This document shows positions 44,497 to 55,718 of a stretch of 64,000 bases of DNA, in pieces. The DNA lies in the NCBI GenBank assembly GCA_032622095.1, contig CP136068.1, positions 187,541,309-187,605,308 on the forward strand, written 5' to 3'. Position numbers and translations under genes: made by a program. The notes under the pieces are model-generated. The model did not search any database. It saw only the letters and a list, made by a program, of their open reading frames with translations, and was not told where the DNA came from. The stretch's first letter is position 1, and every line of letters starts with the position of its first letter. The stretch is from Siphonodentalium dalli. Lineage: Eukaryota; Mollusca; Scaphopoda; Gadilida; Siphonodentaliidae.

Positions 44497-46871
44497 CAGG
44501 TCAGGCACATCCTGAATTCCACTATTATAGTGATATTTGACTATAACATATTCATGTTTCCTTTATTTGCGTCGGGAATAGAAGACGGAGCATACCAGTG
44601 CACAGCCAAATGTCACTCATAACAATATCGCAGCGAATGAACAGTCTTGCGACAAAATTCGTTGTGCAATCTTTTGCGCCAGCTTTGATATTCAATAATA
44701 TTATACTATTACTAATATATCCTGTTCTAAATGACAATAGCAGGATGACTCAATCGCTCCTTCATAACAATATTTCAACTAATTACATGCTAATTGAGTT
44801 GCTTATCGTGTGCCGTCATGATTAATAATTCTCCTGGACAAACTATATGCATGGTATCGAGTTAGTGCGATCTGATTTTGAATAATATTTGTGGGAAATA
44901 TGATTTTGGATTATCCCTCTTTTATCAAATTAACAAAACGGTAATGGTCAAATACCACTATAATAGTGGAATATCGCTATAATAGTGGAATATCGCTATA
45001 ATAGTGGAATACCACTATAATAGTGGAATATCGCTATAATAGTGGAATACCACTATAATAGTGGAATATCGCTATAATAGTGGAATATCGCTATAATAGT
45101 GGAATATCGCTATAATAATAGTGGAATATCGCTATAATAATAGTGGAATATCGCTATAATAGTGGAATATCGCTATAATAGTGGAATATCGCTATAATAG
45201 TGGAATATCGCTATAATAGTGGAATATCGCTATAATAGTGGAATATCGCTATAATAGTGGAATATCGCTATAATAATAGTGGAATATCGCTATAATAATA
45301 GTGGAATATCGCTATAATAATAGTGGAATATCGCTATAATAGTGGAATATCGCTATAATAGTGGAATATCGCTATAATAGTGGAATATCGCTATAATAGT
45401 GGAATATCGCTATAATAGTGGAATATCGCTATAATAGTGGAATATCGCTATAATAGTGGAATATCGCTATAATAGTGGAATATCGCTATAATAGTGGAAT
45501 ATCGCTATAATAGTGGCATATCGTTATAATAGTGGAATATCGCTATAATAGTGGAATATCGTTATAATAGTGGCATATCGCTATAATAGTGGAATATCGC
45601 TATAATAGTGGAATATCGCTATAATAGTGGCATATCGTTATAATAGTGGCATATCGCTATAATAGTGGAATATCGCTATAATAGTGGCATATCGCTATAA
45701 TAGTGGAATATCGCTATAATAGTGGAATATCGCTATAATAGTGGAATATCGCTATAATAGTGGAATATCGTTATAATAGTGGCATATCGCTATAATAGTG
45801 GAATATCGCTATAATAGTGGAATATCGCTATAATAGTGGCATATCGCTATAATAGTGGAATATCGCTATAATAGTGGAATATCGCTATAATAGTGGAATA
45901 TCGCTATAATAGTGGAATATCGTTATAATAGTGGCATATCGCTATAATAGTGGAATATCGCTATAATAGTGGAATATCGCTATAATAGTGGAATATCGCT
46001 ATAATAGTGGAATATCGCTATAATAGTGGAATATCGCTATAATAATAGTGGAATATCGCTATAATAGTGGAATATCGCTATAATAGTGGAATATCGCTAT
46101 AATAGTGGAATATCGCTATAATAGTGGCATATCGTTATAATAGTGGAATATCGCTATAATAGTGGAATATCGTTATAATAGTGGCATATCGCTATAATAG
46201 TGGAATATCGCTATAATAGTGGAATATCGCTATAATAGTGGCATATCGTTATAATAGTGGCATATCGCTATAATAGTGGAATATCGCTATAATAGTGGCA
46301 TATCGCTATAATAGTGGAATATCGCTATAATAGTGGAATATCGCTATAATAGTGGAATATCGCTATAATAGTGGAATATCGTTATAATAGTGGCATATCG
46401 CTATAATAGTGGAATATCGCTATAATAGTGGAATATCGCTATAATAGTGGAATATCGCTATAATAGTGGCATATCGCTATAATAGTGGAATATCGCTATA
46501 ATAGTGGAATATCGCTATAATAGTGGAATATCGCTATAATAGTGGAATATCGCTATAATAGTGGAATATCGCTATAATAGTGGAATATCGCTATAATAGT
46601 GGAATATCGTTATAATAGTGGCATATCGCTATAATAGTGGAATATCGCTATAATAGTGGAATATCGCTATAATAGTGGCATATCGCTATAATAGTGGGAT
46701 ATCGCTATAATAGTGGAATATCGCTATAATAGTGGAATATCGCTATAATAATGGAATATCGCTATAATAGTGGAATATCGCTATAATAGTGGAATATCGC
46801 TATAATAGTGGAATATCGCTATAATAGTGGAATATCGCTATAATCGTGGAATTCAGGATGAGCCTGACCTG
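44497..46871 (+). mobile_element. MITE of the CAGGTCAGGCACATCC family carrying a 19-bp satellite
   Basis: Left terminus CAGGTCAGGCACATCCTGAA, right terminus GTGGAATTCAGGATGAGCCTGACCTG. The left 450 bp match the compact copy at 37904-38393. The right terminus is preceded by about 1.9 kb of a 19-bp repeat. The compact relative has one such unit at this position. Confidence 0.93.
44955..46850. repeat. 19-bp satellite GAATATCGCTATAATAGTG, about 98 copies
   Basis: The monomer is 19 bp, with 22-bp variants (CGCTATAATAATAGTG) and single-base variants (GTTATAATAGTGGCATAT). The first few units read CCACTATAATAGTGGAATA, a palindrome identical to the subterminal part of the host MITE; later units have CGCTATAATAGTG. 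Blocks of variants repeat (for example 45500-45950 and 46120-46640), giving higher-order structure. Confidence 0.95.
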
Positions 46872-46908
46872 ATGATATGGGGACCATCGAATCGGATTGA
46901 GCGCCTTT

Positions 46909-47395
46909 AATATTTAAATGAACATGGGAATAATTTCAAAATCATGAAATATCGAGTACATGTGATGTTGGACAGAAATATTTTTTTATTGACAAAAAGT
47001 GGTTATTTTTCACATGAATTCTGCTATAATCATATGATAAACAATGGATATTAAACATATTTTCAATACAAAATACAATGACCCCTTACAAAAACAAAAT
47101 AGCATCAATATACAGCCCAGTTCATTCTCCACGCATACAATACAACTTCATTCTTTAGTAAAGGGAGTACACTTTCAACACATAGACTTGTTGAATTTAT
47201 TAAACATGCCATTTGAAAAAAAAATAATTACTGATTTTTTTTTACAGAAGAATTTTTTTTTAAATTGAATAAAAAAATTTAAACTGACATGTACAAGTTA
47301 TAAATTAGTAATAAATAACTAGCACTGGTGTATCATCACAATTATCAGTATAGACATCATTGGTGTATCATCACAATTATCACAATTAAGTTTGT
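46909..47395. other. AT-rich DNA, no gene recognised
   Basis: A 74-codon frame at 47044-47268 is AT-rich and has no recognised domain. TGGTGTATCATCACAATTAT is duplicated at 47326 and 47360. Confidence 0.4.
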
Positions 47396-47664
47396 TTAAC
47401 CCTTTACCCAACAAACCGGCCAAAAACGGCTAAATAAAGCTGCAACAGCCTAAATTATCTTGGGTCTGTCTCAATAAAACCATACAAATATGGATATCAT
47501 TGGAACCGGCTCATTTACCACATTGTGATGGTTACAGCTATGCCCTGTGCCAATGCATTCTCTTATATATGCGAATCGACCATAGGTCGCCTCGCATATA
47601 TAAGAGAATGCATTGGCCTAAAAAAATGCATTGGCACAGGCCCTTCTGTTGGGTAAAGGGTTAA
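47396..47664 (-). mobile_element. piggyBac-type MITE, internally deleted to one palindrome
   Basis: TTAACCCTTTACCCAACAAA at the left and TTCTGTTGGGTAAAGGGTTAA at the right, shoulder complement present, but only one palindrome (47548-47617) followed directly by AAAAAAATGCATTGGCACAGG. A deletion derivative of the two-palindrome form. Confidence 0.9.
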
Positions 47665-47719
47665 TTACAATTAGGTTAGGTCTGCTTAAATAGATGAAAG
47701 TGTCTTTATTCACAATATA

Positions 47720-47932
47720 CAGTAATGCTCTAAGTAATCGACTCCTTAACCAAAGCAGAATTATGGGTAACTTTTCAGGATTTAGTCGGAAATATGGCTT
47801 GTTGCCATTCATTGGAAAGCTCTCGGCGATAGCTTTCCGATGAATGGCAACAAGCCATATTTCCGACTAAATCCTGAAAAGTTACACATAATTCTGCTGT
47901 GGTTAAGGAGTCGATTACTTAGGGCATTACTG
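47720..47932. mobile_element. Tc1/mariner-like foldback MITE, longest copy
   Basis: TA-CAGTAATGCTCTAAGTAATCG to CGATTACTTAGGGCATTACTG-TA. Arms of about 100 bp with a small loop at CTCTCGGCGATAG, so nearly the entire 213 bp is a hairpin. TA duplicates are visible outside. Confidence 0.92.
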
Positions 47933-47949
47933 TAGTTACAGACAGCTTC

Positions 47950-48260
47950 AATGTCATTCCAACGTAGGATCAGGTTCCTATTGGTCAATCTCTGTCAGGT
48001 GGACAATAAGGTTATTCCTATTGGTCAATCTCTGTTAAGTTCAGATATCAGGTGGATAATAAGGTTATTCCTATTGGTCAATCTCTGTTAAGTTCAGATA
48101 TCAGGTGGACAATAAGGTTATTCCTATTGGTCAATCTCTGTTAAGTTCAGATATCAGGTGGACAATAAGGTTATTCCTATTGGTCAATCTCTGTTAAGTT
48201 CAGATATCAGGTGGATATTAAGGTTATTCCTATTGGTCAATCTCTGTTAAGTTCAGATAT
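47950..48260. repeat. 53-bp minisatellite, about 5 copies
   Basis: Unit GGTTATTCCTATTGGTCAAT, CTCTGTTAAGTTCAGATATC, AGGTGGACAATAA. The first copy is shorter. Confidence 0.93.
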
Positions 48261-48339
48261 CTCTCTGGTCTGTTTTACACTCCAAAAAAAACAAAAAAAC
48301 TAAGAGATTCATGGGGAGAAGCAATGATTCAAATTTGGT

Positions 48340-48495
48340 GAAAATCAGATGTTTAAAATCAGATTACGTTTAAAATCAGATTACATTTGTGAAAGTTATC
48401 AGATTACATTTAAAATCAGATTACATTTGTGAACATTATCAGATTACGTTTAATATCAGATTACATTTGTGAATGTTATCACGCTTACATTGGAA
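48340..48495. repeat. Short tandem repeat AAAATCAGATTACATTTGTG
   Basis: About five irregular copies with variants (GTTTAAAATCAGATTAC). A small related scrap is at 53560-53600. Confidence 0.85.
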
Positions 48496-48517
48496 TTGTT
48501 AAAAAAATTCCAGAGAA

Positions 48518-48646
48518 GATGAGGCCTAAGCAAAATGAGGTCCCCAGAGGGTGAATTTAGTGATGCTAGCCCGCTATGTGGGATAGTCACTAAATTCACC
48601 CTCTGGGGACCTCATTCTGCAAATGTCCAGCACCTTATTCTCAGGC
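48518..48646. mobile_element. Foldback element, single palindrome
   Basis: GCCTAAGCAAAATGAGGTCC to GGACCTCATTCTGCAAATG with outer arm CCAGCACCTTATTCTCAGGC. Confidence 0.85.
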
Positions 48647-48715
48647 CGGATTAGGAACAAGACAATCTTTCATCTATGTACGCATGCTCTACCGAGATTT
48701 GTTTGTAAGTGCCTT

Positions 48716-49114
48716 TTAACCCTTTACCCAACAGAACGGCCCTGTGCCAATGCATTCTCTTATATATGCGAGTCGACCATAGGTCGCCTCGCATATATAA
48801 GAGAATGCATTGGCTTAACACATTAAAAATTATAAAATTGTTAAAGAATGTAAGAATAAATGGTAAAAAGTGTTAAAAAAAGATTTTTTTAGGCCAATGC
48901 ATTCTCTTATATATGCGAGGCGACCTATGGTCGACTCGCATATATAAGAGAATGCATTGGCACATGGCATAACTGTAACTATCACAATGTGGTCAAGGAG
49001 CCGGTTCCAATGATATCCATATTTGTATGGTTCTATTGAGACAGACCGAAGATATTTTAGGCTGTTGAAGTTTTATTTGGCCGGTTTTGGCCGGGTTGTT
49101 GGGTAAAGGGTTAA
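48716..49114 (+). mobile_element. TTAA-flanked (piggyBac-type) MITE with two palindromes
   Basis: TTAACCCTTTACCCAACAGA; palindromes at 48746-48814 and 48894-48962; right end GGTTGTTGGGTAAAGGGTTAA. Very similar to 35710-36108 and 41231-41621. Confidence 0.9.
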
Positions 49115-49214
49115 TCTCAAGTATCGGCTTTAGCCTTTCATCACAAATAAACTGTTGATATCACCTGAGAAGGATGCCTTTTTTTTGGTATCAACAATAA
49201 AACAACTCAAATCT

Positions 49215-49310
49215 GTCGAAATCGAGAGAATGTGCCTCAGAAATCGAGAGTGTGCCTCAGAAATCGAGAGAATGTGCCTCAGAAATCGAGAGAATGTGCC
49301 TCAGAAAGAA
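49215..49310. repeat. 22-bp minisatellite, about four copies
   Basis: Unit GAAATCGAGAGAATGTGCCT plus CA, with one 20-bp variant. Confidence 0.9.
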
Positions 49311-49330
49311 CATTTCTAGCTGCTGCGTTA

Positions 49331-49453
49331 CAGTAATGCCCTAAATAATCGACTCCTTAACCACAGCAGAATTATGGGTAACTTTTCAGGATTCCTGAAA
49401 AATTACCCATAATTCAGCTGTGGTTAAGGAGTCGATTATTTAGGGCATTACTG
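49331..49453. mobile_element. Tc1/mariner-like foldback MITE, short copy
   Basis: TA-CAGTAATGCCCTAAATAA to TTATTTAGGGCATTACTG-TA. The central GCTTGTTGCC part of the arms is deleted; arms meet at CAGGATTCCTG. Confidence 0.92.
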
Positions 49454-49461
49454 TAGTTAAA

Positions 49462-50557
49462 CTTAAGACTGCGTTCAGACGAATCCGTTGCACTCGCTGC
49501 GTTGATCGGTACGCTGCATTGACAGGATCTATAGTCAGTGTTAAACCATTCACACGAGTGCGTACGTTCAATTCAAGGCTCAAAATAAGTGGCCGTCACG
49601 GTCATTGTCCGACGAAAAATAGCTTATGTCCAGTGAACTTCTGTATCTGTCGGACATTTTTAATTTCAGATCAATTCATAGTGAATATAATTTTTTTGAA
49701 CTAGGGTTTTTCCTAGAATGTGCGCATCATTGATGAATAATAAGTCGATTGGAAATTTAAATACTGTCTCATACAGTACATCTGACAATTTGACAGGCAC
49801 CATTTTGAAATGACCAACACCATCCATTTGGTGCCTGTCATTTTGACATTGGAATAAATGCAATAATGCAAATCAATCTATCTGTAATAAATTAATTATA
49901 CGATTAATACAAATCAATTTTCCTTTGCTTCGAAGACAGCCAGCATCTTTTATCGATTGAAAACAAGAAACGTCATGACGCAACCATATAACGTATGTAT
50001 TACGCGTTGCGTTGAAAATAGAATCTCTATGTTACATGCATTAACCCTTTACCCAACAAAACCGGCCAAATAAAGCTTCAACAGCCTAAAATATCTTCGG
50101 TCTGTCTCAATAGAACCATACAAATATGGATATCATTGGAACCGGCTTCTTGACCACATTGTGATAGTTACAGTTAGCCCTGTGCCAATGCATTCTCTTA
50201 TATATGCGAGTCGACCATAGGTCGCCTCGCATATATAAGAGAATGCATTGGCCTAAAAAAAATCTTTTTTTAACACTTTTTACCATTTTTTCTTACATTC
50301 TTTAACAATTTTATAATTTTTAATGTGTTAAGCCAATGCATTCTCTTATATATGCGAGGCGACCTATGGTCGACTCGCATATATAAGAGAATGCATTGGC
50401 ACAGGGCCGTTCTGTTGGGTAAAGGGTTAATGGATACGTAATGGATGCATCAAAGCCATCTGAACACGTTACGTAACGGACGCATCGCAGCCATATAACC
50501 TTAGTGTTATTTCTGAAATCCAATTTCAACGCAACAGAGTCGTCTGAACATTACCTA
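49462..50557. mobile_element. Non-autonomous DNA transposon with GTTCAGACGA ends
   Basis: Left CTTAAGACTGCGTTCAGACG / AATCCGTTGC pairs imperfectly with right GCAACAGAGTCGTCTGAACA / TTACCTAAG. Interior holds a small hairpin (TTTGACAGGCACCATTTT / CATTTGGTGCCTGTCATTTT, 49789-49842) and the complete piggyBac-type MITE at 50041-50430. Subterminal GCGTTG motifs occur on both sides. Superfamily uncertain; no transposase. Confidence 0.65.
50041..50430 (-). mobile_element. TTAA-flanked (piggyBac-type) MITE with two palindromes, nested
   Basis: TTAACCCTTTACCCAACAAA to TCTGTTGGGTAAAGGGTTAA; palindromes at 50184-50253 and 50331-50399. Orientation opposite to 35710-36108. Inserted in the element at 49462-50557. 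Confidence 0.92.
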
Positions 50558-51337
50558 AGATGCTACCTAAGTCTGCTCCGTGATTTCCAGATATTAATTT
50601 GACCCAGCCCTCTTAATTCAAATTAATTAATTAATTAATTTGGCTTCAGCAATTCGCTATGGCAACCCTTTGCCATGGCCCAGTTTGCCTCAGAAAATGG
50701 CTTCGGCATTGCTGATTGCCGTAGCCAATTATGAGGGTTGACTTGACCACATTGGCTAAAACCAATGTGAGGCAGCTCATGCTATAAACAACAGGGCGAT
50801 GGTGCTGATGTTCAACAATTTATTTTCATTTACATATGATTAGGGATACATAGTATGCCTGACTGATTACATTAGCTTGATATCAATTAGTTCTATATGC
50901 ACATAATGTATGGGTCTCTATATTACACCGACCAGCCTAGAGGCGACGTGATCTACTTTATCACCTCATTCTAAGTAACATTGCCCTAATATAGTAGCCC
51001 GCCCTAATATAGTAGCCCTGAAATTTGCAAATGTGTCCAACAGATGTCAGTAAAATATGAAAGAAAAATACAAAGTTAAAAAATACACTTTACAATTTAG
51101 TTTCAGGCTATCATACTCTGATTCACACATGCAACGGATTCGACTGAGCACCAAACTCCGATCCACACATGCAATGGAATCGACTGAATACCATACACCC
51201 GATCCACACATGCAACGGATTCGAATGAACACTCATTTCGCTGGTCTTTAAATTTGGTCATAGGGGAACATGGTCCAACAGAAGGGCCGTGCGAACCTTA
51301 GATTTTAGGTCGTGGTCTTGGTTTCGAACCGAACCAA
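50558..51337. other. No gene recognised
   Basis: Includes an inverted pair around ATTGCTGATTGCCGTAGCC (50660-50735), (TTAA)n at 50622-50640, a direct repeat GCCCTAATATAGTAGCCC (50983 and 51000) and a diverged CCGATCCACACATGCAA repeat at 51125-51225 that makes paired artefact frames. Confidence 0.45.
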
Positions 51338-51455
51338 GAATCGAACCTAATCACCGACTGTGTCATCGTGGGCTCGTGACTCGAACCTAATCACCGACTG
51401 TGTCATCGTGGGCTCGTGACTCGAACCTAATCATCGACTGTGTCATCGTGGGCTC
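51338..51455. repeat. 40-bp minisatellite, three copies
   Basis: Unit TCGAACCTAATCACCGACTG, TGTCATCGTGGGCTCGTGAC, almost identical. Confidence 0.93.
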
Positions 51456-51935
51456 GTGATAGTGGACAATTGATATACAGCTTTAGTGGACATTTATATT
51501 AAAATCAAAAGTTTTATTTAAGTATTTACCGTCTGCAATGAGATAAATACATATAGAATTTGTCACTGGACCTATTAGCAGGAAGAGAATAAGTGATTCT
51601 ATCATGACCTCTTCAATGTATTAACACCCCATGTACCTGAATAATGATCTAATTAAATTTTATGTTCAATGTAAAAATACATTTACTAGTAGATTTAAGG
51701 ATTTAAGTAAAGTTGTGGGTAAACAATATCTATAATTAAACAATAAATAATTTCTTAGAATACAATCAGTTACTATTCTAGCAAATGGCATTATCTGCAT
51801 CACTTAGCGCTATATATTAATTAATAGGCCACTCTATGTGGCGCGTAATGGATCAGTAATAAAATGTGGTGGCAAGAAGTGATTATTACAACTGCAATTA
51901 CTACACCACTGCTGATTGCCATGGCTAATTTCGAG
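51456..51935. other. AT-rich DNA, no gene recognised
   Basis: No open frame with domain or splice support. Confidence 0.4.
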
Positions 51936-51937
51936 GT

Positions 51938-52247
51938 CTGTTAGATCTGCCAACGCATTATATGTGCACAGCATTAGGATTGTGTTAGATCTGCCAACGC
52001 ATTATATGTGCACAGCATTAGGATTGTGTTAGATCTGCCAACGCATTATATGTGCACAGCATTAGGATTGTGTTAGATCTGCCAACGCATTATATGTGCA
52101 CAGCATTAGGATTGTGTTAGATCTGCCAACGCATTATATGTGCACAGCATTAGGATTGTGTTAGATCTGCCAACGCATTATATGTGCACAGCATTAGGAT
52201 TGTGTTAGATCTGCCAACGCATTATATGTGCACAGCATTAGGATTGT
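51938..52247. repeat. 44-bp minisatellite, seven near-identical copies
   Basis: Unit TGTTAGATCTGCCAACGCAT, TATATGTGCACAGCATTAGG, ATTG. No variation seen by eye apart from the edges, implying recent amplification. Confidence 0.96.
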
Positions 52248-52299
52248 ACATCTACATGTAGCGATTCATGACGATCCCATGGTATTTGATTTGCAAGTT

Positions 52300-52711
52300 A
52301 GATTTGTAAGTCGGGATTTTTTTACCCTGTGCCAATGCATTCTCTAATATATGCGAATCGACCATATGTCGCCTGGCATATATAAGAGAATGCATTGGCC
52401 TAATCATTTTTTATCATTTTTTTAAAATAAATGTTTCTTACAATTTTTAGGACATAAAATAAAAAAACATCCATTACCCTGCAGGGAGCCCCACACATAT
52501 ATAGAAAATATAGAAGAGTGTCGTCTGCTCATGTTTGTCTGGGGCTCTGTATGGGTGAAATTATAAAATTGTTAAAGAATACAAGAAAAAATTATTAAAA
52601 TTGTAAAAAATTGTTAGGCCAATGCATTCTCTTATATATGGTCGACTCGCATATATAAGAGAATGTATTGGCACAGGGTAAAAAAAATCCCGACTTACGA
52701 CTGGATTTGAT
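52300..52711. mobile_element. Two-palindrome foldback element with GTCGGGATTTTTTTACCC ends
   Basis: Ends TTGTAAGTCGGGATTTTTTT and AAAAAAATCCCGACTTACGA. Palindromes at 52330-52402 and 52616-52676 (second one missing part of its loop arm). Between them is a third foldback: CCCTGCAGGGAGCCCCACAC to TGTCTGGGGCTCTGTATGGG (52478-52557). The same composite occurs at 10975-11427 and partly at 63805-64000. Confidence 0.82.
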
Positions 52712-52904
52712 AACTTGAACTAACTAAAAGTTTGATAGAACCCAAATCACAGTCAAAGGTTTTGAACCTGACCAAGTTTTACAGCACATGCATATATGCT
52801 ACCAAGAACATGCCTTATTCTCGGCTTTAATTGTGAACAATATATATGACAATATATTATATGACGAGTGTCAGGCAAAAATGAAAAGCAGGGTTACAGT
52901 CATA

Positions 52905-53035
52905 GATGAATTTCAAACATCATTGCACATATCCGAATTTCAAATATCATTGCACAAATCCGAATTTCAAACATCATTGCACAAATCCGAATTTTAAACA
53001 TCATTGCACAATTCCGAATTTCAGTACATTATGAT
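52905..53035. repeat. 27-bp minisatellite, about four copies
   Basis: Unit TTTCAAACATCATTGCACAA plus ATCCGAA. 27 bp is divisible by three, so a plus-strand frame stays open; not a gene. Confidence 0.92.
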
Positions 53036-53054
53036 TTGAAGACTCATATTTATT

Positions 53055-53560
53055 GGAGGGAAATGTTCAGATAATAAGTTCAACAATGTACATTTCCTAA
53101 CCCTTTCAGTGCCAGGTCCGATTTTTGTATCAATCCATATACCCTGTGCCAATGCATTCTCTTATATATGTGAGTCGACCATAGGTCGCCTCGCATATAT
53201 AAGAGAATGCATTGGCCTAACAATTTTTCATCATTTGTTATTATTTTTTTATTTTTTTTACAATTTTAATAATTTTTTCTTATATTCTTTAACAGACTTA
53301 TTTTGTAGGTTTATTGCCAGGGAATCTTACGTTTTTCATGGGCATCAAAATTATTACTATGAATACTTGGTGATAGTTTTGAGTTATAACATGCCCCTAA
53401 GGTTTTATCCAGTTTGTTTTTAAATTCGCTATAGCATGCTTAAGCATACCCAAAAAAAATTAAACCCAAAAAATCTATAAATTTTTATTTTTTTTAATTT
53501 TTTTAGGGCTGATTTTACAGACAGTTAATATAATCTGTACATTTCCTAAGGGATAAATCA
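53055..53560. mobile_element. Foldback element fragment inside satellite-flank remnants
   Basis: CTAACCCTTTCAGTGCCAGG and a palindrome at 53150-53215, right end missing. The following stretch (53300-53460: GCCAGGGAATCTTACGTTTT, CATGCTTAAGCATACCC) is the complement of 57955-58090. GGAAATGTTCAGATAATAAG at 53059 is a fragment of the 66-bp satellite monomer. Confidence 0.7.
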
Positions 53561-53983
53561 GATTACGTTTAACAAATTACGTTTAAAATCAGATTACAGT
53601 CGGCTCGATTGGTTCGCAGGGCCCTATCCAACAGTTACTAATGAGTTAGTATCGAAAACAACAAAACAGACATCCTCATCTCACATGAAAAACATGTGAT
53701 ATATTTGAGCAAATTAAGATGATTATCGGCACATACAACAAATGAGTTAAAAAAACAATGTATGCTGTCCAATCACAATCAAATACACAAACAAAATGCA
53801 AGAAATCGATGTAACCAGCTACACGTGTGAAGGGACGATGTTACACAATGGTTCAATTTGAAATGCATAATCGAGACGAATTTGTGTTAAAATCGTTAAG
53901 TCTAATTACATGGTCCCAACTGATCAGACCAACTGAAATCCAACTAAGCCATACTGCAATAATTTTCAAGGTTTTACCAAGGA
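53561..53983. other. No gene recognised
   Basis: Nothing beyond short direct repeats; no coding support. Confidence 0.4.
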
Positions 53984-54209
53984 CAAGCCTTGATAGTGTG
54001 CCTGTCATTTGCAGAATGAGGTCCCTAGAGGGTGAATTTAGTGATGCTACCCCGCATAGTGGGCTAGCATCACCAAATTCACCCTCTGGGAACCTCATTC
54101 TGCTGAGTTGTAAGCAGAATGAGGTCCCCAGAAGGTGAATTTGGTGATGCTAACCCGCTATAGCATCCATCTAAATTAATGACAAGACACACTATTTCAA
54201 GGCTTGACC
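53984..54209. mobile_element. Foldback MITE, two palindromes (one truncated)
   Basis: Outer arms ACAAGCCTTGATAGTGTGCC and GACACACTATTTCAAGGCTT. The first palindrome (54013-54104) is full; the second (54112-54170) is cut short. Confidence 0.85.
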
Positions 54210-54469
54210 AACGACCTCTGATATTCAAGGACATTTCTGGGCAATTTCCATAAAAGTTTTGAATATTTTTAATTTTAACTTCAGTGAGCGGTGCATATAT
54301 ATTGCAGAAATTCCAAAAACCCCTTGACAATTTAAACAGTTTCTAGGCCATAAATGGTCATTATCATTAAAGGCTATTGCAAATGTATTTTTATGTATTC
54401 GTAAGTCACTACATGGCCACAAATACAAATGAGTGCAGTCATGATCAAGAAAAAAAACATGGGACTCCC

Positions 54470-54603
54470 GCAACTGACAAGCCTCTCTTTCATGTTCCCC
54501 AGAGGGTGAATTTAGTGATGCTATCCCACACAGTGGGATAGCATCACTAATTCCACCCACTTGGGACCTCATCCTGCAACTGACAAGCCTCTCTTTCATG
54601 TTT
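54470..54603. mobile_element. Foldback element with direct outer repeat
   Basis: One palindrome (54495-54577). The outer sequence CAACTGACAAGCCTCTCTTTCATG appears on both sides in the same orientation (54471 and 54577), unlike other copies, suggesting a duplication of about 106 bp. Confidence 0.75.
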
Positions 54604-54687
54604 CCTGAGAATCAGTTCTGAACTCAAGTCTCTTTAACACAACTTGTAAATAATTCTTGAAATAGTGTGTTGTCATATATCAACTGA

Positions 54688-54966
54688 CCCACAGGGAGCC
54701 TCACATAGATGGAAGCATGCACTACAGAGTGTCGTCTGCTCCAGTCAATGTGGGGCTCTCTATGGGTTAGACACTGAAACTATTTTGTTTATCTAGCATT
54801 CTAAATGAAAACATCGAAGCCTTGAAATAGTGTGTCTGTCATTTGCAGAATGAGGTACCCAGGGGGTGAATTTAGTGACGCTATCCCACACATCGGGATA
54901 GCATCACTAACTCCACCCACTGGGGACCTCATTCTGCAAACGACAGACACACTATTTCAAGGCTTA
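54688..54966. mobile_element. Composite of GGGAGCCTCACATAG foldback and CAGAATGAGG foldback
   Basis: 54693-54770 is a hairpin, CAGGGAGCCTCACATAGATG to CAATGTGGGGCTCTCTATGG. After ATTTTGTTTATCTAGCATTC comes a single-palindrome foldback with full outer arms (GAAGCCTTGAAATAGTGTGT … ACACACTATTTCAAGGCTTA, 54819-54966). The same order occurs at 62562-63126. Confidence 0.85.
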
Positions 54967-55365
54967 CTTGTAAAGTAGTAGATATGTTTGATCAGACGTA
55001 CTTAAGTACTGAAGACACTAGATTCACACATTCATATCTTATGTGCGTTTTGCAATAATTATCTATTCTTGAACTGGTGTAAGACAATCTCAACAACTCG
55101 TTCATGTATCTATTTCATCTTATAGGATACCGGTACAGACCGGATATGACACCTAACACATATTTAATTCAAATTATACGAATTAAAATTTAAATGTAAG
55201 TGATAGATTTATTTGACCTTTCTGTGAGTTTAATAAACACTTTAACATCATATCCATAATTTTTTGTACATTGTGTACCTTACATCGTCATAATTAAATA
55301 CAGCAGGAAACATTATCAAATGACTGGTCATGTGACTTTAAGTCGTCTAGCAGTTATGGTTCCTA
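54967..55365. other. No gene recognised
   Basis: AT-rich; ATACCGGTACAGACCGGATAT at 55127-55147 is a minor imperfect repeat. Confidence 0.4.
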
Positions 55366-55608
55366 TAAGTACGAGTCTATTTTTAGATACGCCATGGACG
55401 AGTCTATTTTTAGATATGCCATGACCGATAGTCTATTTTTAGATATGCCATGTACGAGAGTCTAATTTTAGATATGCCATGGCCGAGAGTCTATTTTTAG
55501 ATATGCCATGGCCGAGAGTCTATTATTAGATATGCCATGGCCGAGAGTCTATTTTTAGATATGCCATGGACAAGAGTCTATTTTTAGATATGCCATGGAC
55601 GAGCAATT
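55366..55608. repeat. 29-bp minisatellite, about eight copies
   Basis: Unit GAGTCTATTTTTAGATATGC plus CATGGCCGA with variants; the CCATGG core is palindromic. Confidence 0.93.
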
Positions 55609-55718
55609 GAGGTTGCCATCGTAAGGGTTAGTAAAAACATAACTGCATGAGAATCAATAAGATGAGGGATATCTCATGAAATACAAATGGAGCCGTATTG
55701 ATACTCATGAGAATAAGA

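Larger units (their letters stand above)
43856..46908 (+). mobile_element. MITE of the AGGTACTCAATCCGA family, expanded by an internal array and a nested MITE
   Basis: Termini TTAAAGGTACTCAATCCGA at 43853 and ATCGGATTGAGCGCCTTTAA ending 46910. Relative to the 446-bp copy at 10531-10976, it carries two additions: a 32-bp unit repeated about eight times (44160-44425) and a whole second MITE (44497-46871). The sequence either side of the nested MITE (GGAATCTGATTAT and ATGATATGGGGACC) joins to match 10934-10955, proving insertion into this element. Confidence 0.9.

Noticed and set aside
53827-54599. Frames reading RSPEGEFGDASPLCGIASL-type peptides, repeated in several places
   Set aside because: These are translations of the CAGAATGAGGTCCCCAGAGG foldback palindrome and occur in both directions wherever it is inserted.
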